Below, in pieces: positions 25,493-34,053 of a stretch of 64,000 nt of DNA. The stretch's first letter is position 1. The number at the start of each line of letters is the position of its first letter. The notes beneath the pieces were generated by a model, which saw only the letters and a program-made list of their open reading frames with translations, was not told the DNA's origin and did not search any database. Made by a program: the position numbers and the translations under genes. The DNA comes from an uncultured Allomuricauda sp. (GTDB lineage Bacteria; Bacteroidota; Bacteroidia; Flavobacteriales; Flavobacteriaceae). Location: positions 62,001 through 126,000 of the forward strand of contig NZ_CANMPQ010000006.1 of NCBI RefSeq assembly GCF_947499695.1, in the 5' to 3' direction.

Positions 25493-25493
25493 T

Positions 25494-25940
25494 TTAAAAT
25501 TTATCTAATAGTATGTTTAATTGTTCTAATTCTTTTTCTGAAAAATCTTTTAATAGGATATCTTCTGTATTCAACATTATGGTATCCATTTTTTCCAAAA
25601 CCGTTTTGCCCTTTTCGGTAATCAAGATTTCCACTTTACGGCGGTTGGTTTCACAAATCCATCTTTCCACGTATCCTTTGGTAATCAATTTATCCACCAA
25701 ACGAGTGGTATTGCTCATTTTGGTTACCATACGCTCATTAATGGTAGATAGATTGGCAGGTTTCCCATGCTGTCCACGTAAAATCCGAAGTACATTAAAC
25801 TGTTGCTTGGAAATACCGTAAGGCTTTAGCGCTGCACCGAATTGTTCATTGATTTTGTTGCTGACCAACGCAAAATGAATAACGGTCCTTGTTTTAAGAG
25901 GAAGTGTTCTTTCAGTTTTTATAATTTGCTCTACATTCAT
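25494..25940 (-). CDS. MarR-family transcriptional regulator
   Basis: A 148-residue winged-helix repressor: YGISKQQFNVLRILRGQHGKPANLSTI for the recognition region, TRLVDKLITKGYVERWICETNRRKVEILITEKG for the wing. No redox-type Cys pair at the usual N-terminal place, though a Cys lies in the wing (WICETN). First gene of a two-gene operon with the nitroreductase. A 15-bp inverted repeat just upstream is the likely operator, indicating autoregulation. Confidence 0.93.
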   Translation of the reverse strand: MNVEQIIKTERTLPLKTRTVIHFALVSNKINEQFGAALKPYGISKQQFNVLRILRGQHGKPANLSTINERMVTKMSNTTRLVDKLITKGYVERWICETNRRKVEILITEKGKTVLEKMDTIMLNTEDILLKDFSEKELEQLNILLDKF

Positions 25941-25944
25941 GTTA

Positions 25945-25970
25945 ATACAACAATTGTATAGACAAATGTA
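25945..25970 (-). promoter_or_regulatory. marR-type promoter and operator
   Basis: The -7 box TACATTTG is at 25963-25970 (minus strand). Between it and the ATG is a perfect inverted repeat ATACAA-N3-TTGTAT at 25945-25959, covering the expected transcription start. TTG/CAA-ended palindromes of this size are usual for MarR proteins. No convincing -33 TTG is seen. Confidence 0.6.
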
Positions 25971-26072
25971 AATGGATATTTCATTCTACCATCATTATTA
26001 ACAGATAAAATTTTGTTAAAAAGGATTCTTTGGGAATACTTTATTTATTTTTAATCTTCTAAAATGCAGATA

Positions 26073-26627
26073 ATGAAACACTTGTTGTTTTCTTTGGTTT
26101 TTATCATGATGTTAGTAGTTGGTTGTGTGGAGAAACCTAAAGAGAAAGGAGAGGAAAGCACTACAGAACAGGTTTATGCTAAAGCAGAATCCGAGACTAG
26201 TGATGAGGTAAAATTCCCAATTTATGATTATGAGGGACTTAAGCCTTTATTATATAAGGATGATGGAAAAACGTATGTGATAAATTTTTGGGCTACCTGG
26301 TGCAAACCTTGCCTTGTAGAACTTCCCTATTTTGAAAAAATCAATGCGGAACAAAAAGATAACAATGTAGAGGTGATTTTGGTAAGTCTTGATATGCCAT
26401 CTATGTGGAAATCCAGATTGGAACCTTATGTTGAAAAAAAGGGAATTGAATCCAAAGTGGTTATTCTTGATGACCCAAAGCAAAACGATTGGATTCCAAA
26501 AATTGACGAAACTTGGGGCGGGGGTATACCGGCCACTTTGATCTATAACAAGGATAAACGCAGTTTTTACGCACAAGAGTTTACCTATGAAGAATTGAAT
26601 GAAGAATTAAACAAATTCATTAACTAA
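26073..26627 (+). CDS. TlpA-like thioredoxin-fold lipoprotein
   Basis: A 184-residue protein, predicted lipoprotein (MKHLLFSLVFIMMLVVGC, lipobox Cys18), with a thioredoxin domain: NFWATWCKPCLVELPYFEKIN carries the CxxC motif WCKPC, and GGGIPATLIYNK has the cis-Pro. Acts at the membrane outside the cytoplasm as a disulfide reductase or cytochrome-maturation type redox protein. I start at the second Met of MQIMKHL; the first is three codons upstream. It lies 4 bp from the next thioredoxin-fold gene. Confidence 0.9.
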   Translation: MKHLLFSLVFIMMLVVGCVEKPKEKGEESTTEQVYAKAESETSDEVKFPIYDYEGLKPLLYKDDGKTYVINFWATWCKPCLVELPYFEKINAEQKDNNVEVILVSLDMPSMWKSRLEPYVEKKGIESKVVILDDPKQNDWIPKIDETWGGGIPATLIYNKDKRSFYAQEFTYEELNEELNKFIN

Positions 26628-26631
26628 CACG

Positions 26632-27249
26632 ATGAAACTATTTAAGATTTTAGGATTAGTAGCTCTGATACTAACGCTGGGAGCTTTTTCTGCAAAATTT
26701 ACTTCCGTAGATGAAGGGTATGCGATTGGGGATGTTGCTACAGACTTCTCCCTTAAAAATGTTGATGGAGCTATGGTTTCCCTTTCAGATTATAATGATG
26801 CGAAAGGATTTTTAGTGATTTTTACTTGTAATACCTGTCCGTACTCCGTTGCTTATGAGGATAGAATAAATGCTTTAGATGCAAAGTATAAGCAGCAAGG
26901 TGTTCCGGTTATAGCGATCAATCCCAACAATCCAGTAAAGAAACCAGGGGATAGTTTTGCCAAAATGAAAGTGCGAGCCACTGAAAAAGGCTTTACCTTT
27001 CCTTATGTATTGGATGAAGGACAAGAAATTTATCCACAATACGGTGCAACCAGAACTCCACATGTTTTTCTTTTGGAAAAAACGAGTAAAGGAAATGTGG
27101 TTAGATATATAGGAGCTATCGACGACAACTATCAAAGTGCTTCACAAGTTGAAGAAAAATATGTTGAAAATGCTGTGGACGCCATGTTGGCCGGAAAAGA
27201 AATCAAGGTCACGACAACGCGTGCCATAGGATGCGGTATAAAAGCCTAA
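26632..27249 (+). CDS. Secreted peroxiredoxin/thioredoxin-like protein
   Basis: A 205-residue redoxin (AhpC/TSA-like thioredoxin fold) with a signal peptide (LFKILGLVALILTLGAFSA). DFSLKNVDGAMVSLSDY is the usual opening strand-turn; the active-site phrase is FTCNTCPYSVAYEDR, a CNTC pair; GATRTPHVFLL gives the cis-Pro loop. Co-transcribed with the TlpA-like lipoprotein (4-bp gap), forming a small extracytoplasmic redox operon. It ends in a terminator. The exact substrate is not predictable. Confidence 0.88.
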   Translation: MKLFKILGLVALILTLGAFSAKFTSVDEGYAIGDVATDFSLKNVDGAMVSLSDYNDAKGFLVIFTCNTCPYSVAYEDRINALDAKYKQQGVPVIAINPNNPVKKPGDSFAKMKVRATEKGFTFPYVLDEGQEIYPQYGATRTPHVFLLEKTSKGNVVRYIGAIDDNYQSASQVEEKYVENAVDAMLAGKEIKVTTTRAIGCGIKA

Positions 27250-27269
27250 AAAGAAAATTAGGCATGTTT

Positions 27270-27300
27270 AAATCCGGAGTAATGCTCCGGATTTTTATTT
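27270..27300 (+). terminator. Terminator after the redoxin gene
   Basis: ATCCGGAG / CTCCGGAT stem (8 bp, flanking A/T pairs extend it) with a TAATG-type loop followed by TTTTATTTTT. It separates the redox pair from the rhodanese gene. Confidence 0.88.
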
Positions 27301-27323
27301 TTGCTAAACTTAAACTTTTAAAA

Positions 27324-27635
27324 ATGTCAGATTTATCACAAGAAGAGTGGGAAGAGCAATTAGAGAATGATAACAACGCTTTCATTTTGGATGTTCGTAC
27401 TCCAGAAGAAGTAGAAGAAGGTTATATTCCGGGCGCCACCAACATAGATATTTATTTGGGACAGGATTTCTTGAATGAGCTTGAAAAACTGGATAAAGCA
27501 AAAAACTATTATGTCTATTGCAGGTCTGGCAATAGAAGTGCCCAAGCCTGTGCCATTATGAATAGTGTTGGTATAGAAAATACATACAATCTTGAAGGTG
27601 GGTTCATGAATTGGGAAGGTGAAGTAGCCGAGTAG
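27324..27635 (+). CDS. Rhodanese-like domain protein
   Basis: A 103-residue single rhodanese domain. The active-site loop is YVYCRSGNRSAQA, with Cys as the persulfide carrier; AFILDVRTPEEVEEGYIPGATNID is the characteristic N-terminal part. Cytoplasmic sulfur-transfer protein of unspecific partner. The frame opens 31 codons earlier, but that part covers the preceding terminator, so MSDLSQEEWEEQ is the start. Confidence 0.92.
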   Translation: MSDLSQEEWEEQLENDNNAFILDVRTPEEVEEGYIPGATNIDIYLGQDFLNELEKLDKAKNYYVYCRSGNRSAQACAIMNSVGIENTYNLEGGFMNWEGEVAE

Positions 27636-27695
27636 GTAATAACTTCCCATTTTAAACATCCATTTGTTTTATAGGTAAATTCCTATATTAGTTGC

Positions 27696-28976
27696 ATGAA
27701 GGAAGACCTACTCCATTTTATATGGAGGTGCGATAAGCTTCAAGGACGACCACTTACCACATCAACCTCTGAGCACATAGTCATTAAAAACCCGGGTACA
27801 CTGAATCAGTATTCAGGACCTGACTTTTTTAATGCGCAAATAGAGGTCGGTGGTCAGCTATGGGCTGGCAATGTAGAAATGCACCTCAAATCTTCGGATT
27901 GGTATGCGCACCATCACGAAACGGATATCAATTACAACAATGTGATTCTTCATGTGGTCTGGGAAGATGACATTAACGTGTTCCGAAAGGATGGTACTAG
28001 GATTCCCACTTTGGAGTTGCAAAGCCATATCTCATCCTCGATTTTGTCCAAATATCAAGAGTTGTTTCAGCATTTCAATCCCTCATTCATCAATTGTGAA
28101 AAGGACTTTAAGCACCTACCTTCCTTTTTGGTCAACAACTTTCTTGAGCGGCTCTATGTGGAACGATTAGAGCAAAAATCCATATTCATTTTTAATCTAC
28201 TTAAGGATTTCAACAATGATTGGGAGCGTGTGCTTTTTGTAATGTTGATGAAAAATTTCGGTTCCAAGGTGAACGGTGAATTTTTTGCGGAAAGAGCTAT
28301 GCTCATGGACTTTTCCAAATTCAGGAAAACAACTGGGGAGATACTGCAAATAGAAGGTCTTCTTTTCGGTTACCTAGGATTACTTGCACATGAGGATTGC
28401 ACGGACAATTATTATAAAAAGCTTCAAGCGGAATATAAGTACTTGGCAAAGAAGTTTAATCTGGATGCTCCATTAAGAAAACCAGACTTTTTTGGTTTGC
28501 GTCCGGCAAATTTCCCCACCATTCGAATATCACAATTCGCTCAGTTGTACCACCGACATCGGAATTTGTTCTCAAACATGATTAAAGTAAATCAGCTTGA
28601 CGAGATATACGACATCTTTAAAACTGAGGCAAGTCCATATTGGGAAAACCATTTTACCTTTGGCAAAGTTTCGAAAGCGAGCAAAAAGAAACTGTCCAAA
28701 AACTTTATTGACCTTTTGATAATAAACACCATAATTCCTATTCGGTTTTGTTATTCCAAAAAGGTGAATGTGAACTGGACCGATGATTTGTTATCGTTGA
28801 TTTCACAATTAAAACCAGAAAAAAATACCATTCTAACAGGATTCAAAAATTTAGGGTCAACCTCTGAAAATGCCTTGGAGAGCCAAGCCAAAATACAATT
28901 ATACAATAGCTATTGCACAAAAAATAAATGCCTTCATTGCAATTTAGGAGCACATTTATTGAATAGAATTACATAA
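27696..28976 (+). CDS. DUF2851 family protein
   Basis: A 426-residue protein of the DUF2851 family, widespread in Bacteroidota with no known function. Recognised by the N-terminal phrases DLLHFIWRCDKL, LNQYSGPDFFNAQIEV, WAGNVEMHLKSSDWYAHHH and VILHVVWEDD, and by C-x4-C-x2-C near the C-terminus (CTKNKCLHC). The conserved His/Asp/Glu residues of the N-terminal half could form a metal site, but this is a guess. The C-terminal Cys cluster suggests Zn or Fe-S binding. Followed at 9 bp by the PspC gene. Confidence 0.85.
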   Translation: MKEDLLHFIWRCDKLQGRPLTTSTSEHIVIKNPGTLNQYSGPDFFNAQIEVGGQLWAGNVEMHLKSSDWYAHHHETDINYNNVILHVVWEDDINVFRKDGTRIPTLELQSHISSSILSKYQELFQHFNPSFINCEKDFKHLPSFLVNNFLERLYVERLEQKSIFIFNLLKDFNNDWERVLFVMLMKNFGSKVNGEFFAERAMLMDFSKFRKTTGEILQIEGLLFGYLGLLAHEDCTDNYYKKLQAEYKYLAKKFNLDAPLRKPDFFGLRPANFPTIRISQFAQLYHRHRNLFSNMIKVNQLDEIYDIFKTEASPYWENHFTFGKVSKASKKKLSKNFIDLLIINTIIPIRFCYSKKVNVNWTDDLLSLISQLKPEKNTILTGFKNLGSTSENALESQAKIQLYNSYCTKNKCLHCNLGAHLLNRIT

Positions 28977-28985
28977 TTTTAAATT

Positions 28986-29213
28986 ATGAGTTTATTTTAC
29001 AATACCCTCTATTACTTTCAAAAGAGGGGCTTTGAAGTCTGTAGGCGTATAGCTGAAAGACTTGGTATTAGGGCGCGGGTGGTACGAACCACCTTTATCT
29101 ATTTGACCTTCGCCACCTTGGGTTTTGGCTTCGCCCTCTATCTTTTTATAGCATTTTGGCTGCGCATTAAAGATTTGGTCTATACCAAAAGAACCTCAGT
29201 TTTTGACCTTTGA
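28986..29213 (+). CDS. PspC-domain membrane protein
   Basis: A 75-residue small membrane protein with the PspC pattern: an amphipathic N-terminal part (GFEVCRRIAERLGIRARVVRTTFIYL) leading into one hydrophobic helix (FATLGFGFALYLFIAFWL). PspC domains sense envelope stress in other bacteria. It lies between DUF2851 and the K+ channel gene, almost touching both, so one transcript is likely. Confidence 0.85.
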   Translation: MSLFYNTLYYFQKRGFEVCRRIAERLGIRARVVRTTFIYLTFATLGFGFALYLFIAFWLRIKDLVYTKRTSVFDL

Positions 29214-29214
29214 T

Positions 29215-30222
29215 ATGATAAGATTATTGCGTTCTAAAATAGTTTGGGCCCTAAGTTTAATGTTACTCGTCTTAACAATTGGGGTAGTTGGGTACAAACT
29301 TCTCTCTGATTTTACTTGGGTAGAGGCCATATATATGACCATTATCACGGTGACCACAGTGGGTTTCTCAGAGGTCAAGCCGTTAGACCCCAGCGCAAAG
29401 ATTTTTACCGTATTTTTAATTGTTACCAGTGTTTTTATTTTTGGTTTTGCCATTTCGGTAATCACAGAATATTTACTGGGACGCAATTCACTCCAGATTT
29501 TAAAAAAGAAGAAAGTGAAGAAAAAAATTGACAGTTTGTCCAACCATGTAGTAGTATGCGGATATGGTAGAAATGGAATGCAGGCAGCAGAAAAATTAAA
29601 GGCGTATAAAAAACCCTTCGTGGTCATAGAAAAAGATAGGGAGATTATCGAACGCTATGAAAACGAGGTGCTCTTTGTCGAAGGCGATGCCAATGAAGAT
29701 GATATATTGATGTCAGCAGGAATTGAAAGAGCGCAATACCTTATTACTGCAGTCCCAGATGATGCCGCTAATCTGTTTATTGTGCTATCTGCACGTCAGT
29801 TGAATAAAAAGCTTTTCATTATTACAAGAGCGTCACAAGTAACTTCCCAGTCCAAATTACAATTGGCCGGAGCAGATAAGGTAATTATGCCGGATAAAAT
29901 AGGAGGAGACTACATGGCTTCCTTGGTAGTAATGCCGGATTTGGTAACGTTTATCAATAAATTGTCTGTTGAAGGAGAAAACACCACCAACCTCGAAGAA
30001 GTGGAGATTGAAGATTTTACAGACCAAATAGAATGTAACTCGCTTCGTGATTTAGATCTTCGCAAAAGAACCGGTTGCACCATAATAGGTTACATAGAAC
30101 CCGGCGGAAATTATATTATAAATCCAGAAGCAGATTTAGTCTTGGAGCCAAAAGGAAAAGTGATTGTTTTGGGTAGGCCAGAACAGATAAAAAAGCTCAA
30201 CCAAATGTTTCAGATAGGATAG
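29215..30222 (+). CDS. Potassium channel with RCK (TrkA-N) domain
   Basis: A 335-residue two-helix K+ channel subunit. Helix 1 at about residues 8-31, pore loop and selectivity filter TVGFSE (TVGYGD in classical channels), helix 2 at about 63-88, then a cytoplasmic RCK domain with the nucleotide-binding motif VVVCGYGRNGMQAAEKL and VVIEKD, and a TrkA-C-like end (VLEPKGKVIVLGRPEQ). A tetrameric K+ channel gated by nucleotide or ion binding is expected. I start at MIRLLRSKIVW, 1 bp after the PspC stop; a TTG-started version four codons longer would overlap PspC. Confidence 0.9.
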   Translation: MIRLLRSKIVWALSLMLLVLTIGVVGYKLLSDFTWVEAIYMTIITVTTVGFSEVKPLDPSAKIFTVFLIVTSVFIFGFAISVITEYLLGRNSLQILKKKKVKKKIDSLSNHVVVCGYGRNGMQAAEKLKAYKKPFVVIEKDREIIERYENEVLFVEGDANEDDILMSAGIERAQYLITAVPDDAANLFIVLSARQLNKKLFIITRASQVTSQSKLQLAGADKVIMPDKIGGDYMASLVVMPDLVTFINKLSVEGENTTNLEEVEIEDFTDQIECNSLRDLDLRKRTGCTIIGYIEPGGNYIINPEADLVLEPKGKVIVLGRPEQIKKLNQMFQIG

Positions 30223-30308
30223 TTTTATAACTTTTAAATTTGATTCCGTTGAATTTTTTTAGGATATTGCTCGCTATACATCAAATTAACATAACCAAAT
30301 AATACATT

Positions 30309-31925
30309 ATGAAGTATCGACTTCTTGCGTTAATTACATTTTTAGTTCCGTTCATATCAAGTGCTCAAGAAAAAGGCTTGGATGAAAGAGTGAACGATGC
30401 CTTTATGCCCTTTGCAACGTGGTGGGAAGGTTTCGTTTTAACCCCTATTTCAATCGGCGGGTATAACCTACCCGTAGTTTTAATTCTTTTAATAATCGGA
30501 GCTACTTTTTTTACCATACGATTCAAGTTTCCGAATATCACCAAATTCGGCCTGGCCATTAATACGGTACGAGGAAAATACGATGAACTTGATCACCATA
30601 GCGTTGAAAAAACGGAATTGAGCGCACCCGATGGAGATCTCCCAGGAACAATCAAGGATGAAAGTAAAGAAGGAGAAGTTAGCCATTTCCAGGCTCTTGC
30701 AACTGCCGTTTCTGGTACCGTTGGACTTGGAAACATTGCCGGTGTAGCCGTTGCAATTGCATTAGGTGGTCCTGGAGCAACCTTTTGGATGATTGTTTGT
30801 GGATTGATTGGAATGTCCACCAAATTTGTCGAATGTACTTTAGGTGTTAAATATAGAGATGTTGGTCCAGATGGAACAGTTTACGGTGGACCGATGTACT
30901 ACTTATCAAAAGGATTGAAAGAAAGAGGACTGAAAGGCCTCGGAAAAGTATTGGCCGTCATTTTTGCAATCCTATGTGTTGGAGCTTCCTTTGGAGGTGG
31001 AAATGCATTTCAATCCAATCAGGCTGCTGTTCAACTTACAACTATGTTGAGCCTTGAAGGTGGCGCTACTGGAGTTATTATTGGAGTGATTTTAGCCGCT
31101 TTGGTTGGAATTGTGATTATCGGAGGAATCAAGAAGATTGCCAGCGTAACTGAAAAAATAGTTCCTTTTATGGCTGGAGTTTATGTTTTGGCCTCTTTGG
31201 TAATCATCTTCGCAAATATCGAATACATTGGTGATGCTTTCGGAATGATTATCGGTGGTGCTTTTACGCCAGCAGCAGGTCTTGGTGGAATTGTTGGGGT
31301 AATCATTGTAGGTTTTCAAAGAGCAGCTTTCTCCAATGAAGCAGGAGCAGGTTCTGCTGCCATTGCCCACTCCGCTGTAAAGACTAAATATCCTGCCAGT
31401 GAAGGTGTTGTTGCACTTTTGGAGCCATTTATCGATACCGTGGTAATTTGTACCATGACTGCCCTGGTAATCATCTTTTTTAATATGGATGTAGGCGCCT
31501 TTGATTATGGTAATGCCGTTGGTAGCACCGTATTACTTAACGAATCCGGAACTTATGTTGGAGGAGTCGATTTAACTTCAATGGCCTACGATTCGGTAAT
31601 ACCTGGATTTAGATATGTATTGACCATTGCGATAATTCTGTTCGCCTTTTCAACTATGATTTCGTGGTCCTATTATGGATTACAATCGTGGAAGTATCTT
31701 TTTGGAAGAGGAAAGACTGCAGACATTGTTTACAAAGTAATGTTCCTCTTGTTCGTGGTAATCGGAGCTGGCGCCACTTTGGATGCTGTAATCAAATTCT
31801 CGGATGCTATGATTTTGGCATTGGTATTCCCTAATATGATTGGACTTTTGTTCCTATTCCCAAGAGTGAGGGAAGAAATGGACAAATATTTGACGGACAT
31901 AAAGAATTTTGTGAAAAGCAAATAA
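30309..31925 (+). CDS. Alanine/glycine:cation symporter (AGCS family)
   Basis: A 538-residue sodium- or proton-coupled amino-acid symporter with about 11 membrane helices. The family signature is FQALATAVSGTVGLGNIAGVAVAIALGGPGA, with GGPMYYLSKGL and FSNEAGAGSAAIAHSAVKT. The protein begins with a signal-like stretch (LLALITFLVPFISSAQ) and a predicted extracytoplasmic segment, which is common in Bacteroidota members. A TAAATTTG box at 30235-30242 is a candidate -7 element. A terminator-like hairpin follows, but inside the next gene. Confidence 0.94.
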   Translation: MKYRLLALITFLVPFISSAQEKGLDERVNDAFMPFATWWEGFVLTPISIGGYNLPVVLILLIIGATFFTIRFKFPNITKFGLAINTVRGKYDELDHHSVEKTELSAPDGDLPGTIKDESKEGEVSHFQALATAVSGTVGLGNIAGVAVAIALGGPGATFWMIVCGLIGMSTKFVECTLGVKYRDVGPDGTVYGGPMYYLSKGLKERGLKGLGKVLAVIFAILCVGASFGGGNAFQSNQAAVQLTTMLSLEGGATGVIIGVILAALVGIVIIGGIKKIASVTEKIVPFMAGVYVLASLVIIFANIEYIGDAFGMIIGGAFTPAAGLGGIVGVIIVGFQRAAFSNEAGAGSAAIAHSAVKTKYPASEGVVALLEPFIDTVVICTMTALVIIFFNMDVGAFDYGNAVGSTVLLNESGTYVGGVDLTSMAYDSVIPGFRYVLTIAIILFAFSTMISWSYYGLQSWKYLFGRGKTADIVYKVMFLLFVVIGAGATLDAVIKFSDAMILALVFPNMIGLLFLFPRVREEMDKYLTDIKNFVKSK

Positions 31926-31934
31926 TACTGAGCA

Positions 31935-32795
31935 TTGAATAATTTCAAATCCCACTTTAAGTTCAATAAGCAAGAACGAAGTGGGATTTTCTTTTTATTG
32001 GTGCTCATAATTATTCTTCAAGGAGTATTTTTTTACATCAAAACCAAACCCTTTCAAAAGGAAACTTTGTTTATTGCGAATGTTGTGGAGCAGTCCCAGT
32101 TGGACAGTCTGCGATTATTGGCACTGCAAAAAGATTCGATAAAGATTTTTCCCTTTAACCCAAATTATATTTCAGATTATAAAGGTTATTCATTGGGAAT
32201 GTCAGTTGATGAACTTGATAGGTTGTTTGCCTTCCGTAAAACGGGTAGCTATATTAATTCGGTAGAGGAGTTTCAAAAAGTAACGCAGATTTCAGATTCT
32301 TTGTTAGCGATGATCTCCACGTCTTTTAAATTTCCGGAATGGACTAAAAGGAAGAAAGTAAAGACCTACCCTACTGTTAAATCTAAAAATGCTATTGAAG
32401 CAAAGGACCTAAATCTTGCTACTGCTGAAGAATTAAAGTCCATCTATGGAATAGGTGAAACCCTCTCTAACCGAATCATAAAATTTAGAGATAGACTCGG
32501 AGGATTTTTAATCAATGAACAATTGAACGATGTTTATGGGCTTGAGCCTGAAGTGGTTCAGCGCACCTTAGAAAAATTTGTAGTGCTGAGTCCTCCCTCG
32601 ATAGAGAAAATCAACATAAATTTGGCAACAGCGGAAGAAATTTCTCGTTTAATCTATATAAATCGTAAAGTTGCTAATGAAATCGTGACTTTACGAAATG
32701 AAAAGGGAAACATTGAGTCATTTGAAAAATTGTTTAACATTAATGGATTTCCGATAAACAAAATAGATAGAATTAAACTATATTTGACCTTATAA
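31935..32795 (+). CDS. Helix-hairpin-helix (ComEA-like) membrane-anchored protein
   Basis: A 286-residue protein with one N-terminal membrane helix (IFFLLVLIIILQGVFFYI, residues 18-35) and repeated helix-hairpin-helix segments, the clearest being LNLATAEELKSIYGIGETLSNRIIKFRDRLGGF and INLATAEEISRLIYINRKVANEIVTLR. HhH domains bind DNA non-specifically; ComEA-like proteins act in DNA uptake. The start is a TTG with an in-frame stop 3 bp upstream. Residues 5-18 (KSHFKFNKQERSGIFF) are encoded by the hairpin that looks like the terminator of the upstream symporter gene. Confidence 0.85.
   Translation: MNNFKSHFKFNKQERSGIFFLLVLIIILQGVFFYIKTKPFQKETLFIANVVEQSQLDSLRLLALQKDSIKIFPFNPNYISDYKGYSLGMSVDELDRLFAFRKTGSYINSVEEFQKVTQISDSLLAMISTSFKFPEWTKRKKVKTYPTVKSKNAIEAKDLNLATAEELKSIYGIGETLSNRIIKFRDRLGGFLINEQLNDVYGLEPEVVQRTLEKFVVLSPPSIEKININLATAEEISRLIYINRKVANEIVTLRNEKGNIESFEKLFNINGFPINKIDRIKLYLTL
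31947..31996 (+). terminator. Terminator-like hairpin inside the HhH gene
   Basis: AAATCCCACTT (31947-31957) and AAGTGGGATTT (31979-31989) form a perfect 11-bp stem; within the loop GTTC and GAAC can add 4 bp. It is followed by TCTTTTT. Placed 22 bp after the symporter stop, as a terminator should be, yet downstream of the start codon of the next gene. Confidence 0.75.
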
Positions 32796-32829
32796 AATTG
32801 AGCTAATGGTTACGGATACATTGTCCACA

Positions 32830-33969
32830 ATGAATTTTGATTATTCAGAAACCCAAAAAATGGTTGCTGAGTCAGCCAAAGAATTTGCACAGCAATATAT
32901 TGCCCCTCATGTATTGGAATGGGATGAAGCCCAACACTTTCCTGTCGAGGTCTTTAAAAAGGCAGGTGAAATGGGGTTTATGGGAATTTTGGTCCCAGAG
33001 GAGCTTGGAGGTTCAGGACTTGGGTATCATGAGTACATTGCAATTTTAGAAGAAATTTCCAAAGTTGATCCGGCTATAGGACTTTCCGTCGCTGCACATA
33101 ACTCCCTATGCACAAACCATATTTTATCTTTTGGTAACGAAGAACAAAAGCAGCGTTGGATTCCCAAATTAGCTACAGCGGAATGGCTGGGAGCTTGGGG
33201 ACTTACCGAACATAACACAGGTTCTGATGCTGGTGGAATGAATACCACCGCTGTCAAAGATGGAGATTCATGGGTTTTAAACGGAGCGAAAAATTTCATA
33301 ACCCATGGCAAGAGCGGAGATATTGCTGTTGTTATTGCAAGAACAGGCGAGAAAGGTGATAGCCATGGAATGACCGCCTTTGCAATTGAAAAAGGCACAC
33401 CAGGTTTTTCTAGTGGTAAAAAAGAAGATAAGTTGGGTATGCGGGCTAGTGAAACCGCTGAACTTATTTTCTCGGATTGTAGAATTCCAGATGAGAACCG
33501 TTTAGGTGAAGTGGGAGATGGATTTATTCAATCGATGAAAGTTTTGGATGGTGGGCGTATTTCAATCGGGGCCTTATCACTAGGTGTATCAAAAGGCGCT
33601 TATGAAGCTGCCCTTAAATATTCAAAAGAACGTGTCCAATTTGGAAAACCTATAAGTCAGTTCCAGGGCATCTCATTTAAATTAGCTGATATGGCAACTG
33701 AAATTGAGGCGTCTGAACTCTTGTTGCACAAAGCAGCCTTTCTTAAAAATGCAGGCAAGCCGATGACAACGCATGGCGCAATGTCTAAAATGTATGCATC
33801 GGAAGTTTGCGTTCGTGTAGCCAATGAAGCCGTGCAGATTCATGGCGGTTACGGATATACCAAAGACTTTCCGGTAGAAAAGTTTTACAGGGATGCTAAG
33901 CTGTGTACCATAGGAGAAGGAACCACAGAAATTCAAAAAGTGGTGATTTCAAGAAATATTCTTAAATAA
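32830..33969 (+). CDS. Acyl-CoA dehydrogenase (short-chain type)
   Basis: A 379-residue FAD-dependent acyl-CoA dehydrogenase of fatty-acid or branched-chain degradation. The FAD/substrate signatures are GAWGLTEHNTGSDAGGM and the C-terminal QIHGGYGYTKDFPVEKFYRDAK; the catalytic Glu is in IGEGTTEIQK. MNFDYSETQKMVAESAKEF is the family N-terminus; an ATG eight codons earlier (32806) gives a 387-residue alternative. Monocistronic as far as can be seen. The chain-length preference is not readable from sequence by eye. Confidence 0.94.
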   Translation: MNFDYSETQKMVAESAKEFAQQYIAPHVLEWDEAQHFPVEVFKKAGEMGFMGILVPEELGGSGLGYHEYIAILEEISKVDPAIGLSVAAHNSLCTNHILSFGNEEQKQRWIPKLATAEWLGAWGLTEHNTGSDAGGMNTTAVKDGDSWVLNGAKNFITHGKSGDIAVVIARTGEKGDSHGMTAFAIEKGTPGFSSGKKEDKLGMRASETAELIFSDCRIPDENRLGEVGDGFIQSMKVLDGGRISIGALSLGVSKGAYEAALKYSKERVQFGKPISQFQGISFKLADMATEIEASELLLHKAAFLKNAGKPMTTHGAMSKMYASEVCVRVANEAVQIHGGYGYTKDFPVEKFYRDAKLCTIGEGTTEIQKVVISRNILK

Positions 33970-33972
33970 CCC

Positions 33973-34004
33973 TTGTACGATTAGAATTATTACCAGTATA
34001 TTTG
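33973..34004 (+). promoter_or_regulatory. rpsU promoter
   Basis: TTG at 33973-33975, 21-bp spacer, TATATTTG at 33997-34004. Immediately beyond, at the expected transcript 5' end, is the hairpin CCCAAT-AGCG-ATTGGG (34009-34024). Confidence 0.85.
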
Positions 34005-34038
34005 CACGCCCAATAGCGATTGGGAAATTCTAAAAGAG

Positions 34039-34044
34039 AGGAGG
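34039..34044 (+). promoter_or_regulatory. Strong Shine-Dalgarno of rpsU
   Basis: AGGAGG with 9 bases before the ATG. Strong Shine-Dalgarno sequences are otherwise absent from gene starts in this window. In Bacteroidota the anti-Shine-Dalgarno of 16S rRNA is masked by bS21 (rpsU product) with bS18 and bS6, and rpsU itself is known in Flavobacterium johnsoniae to be translated preferentially by ribosomes lacking bS21; the site here fits that autoregulation. Confidence 0.85.
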
Positions 34045-34053
34045 TTGTAGCCT

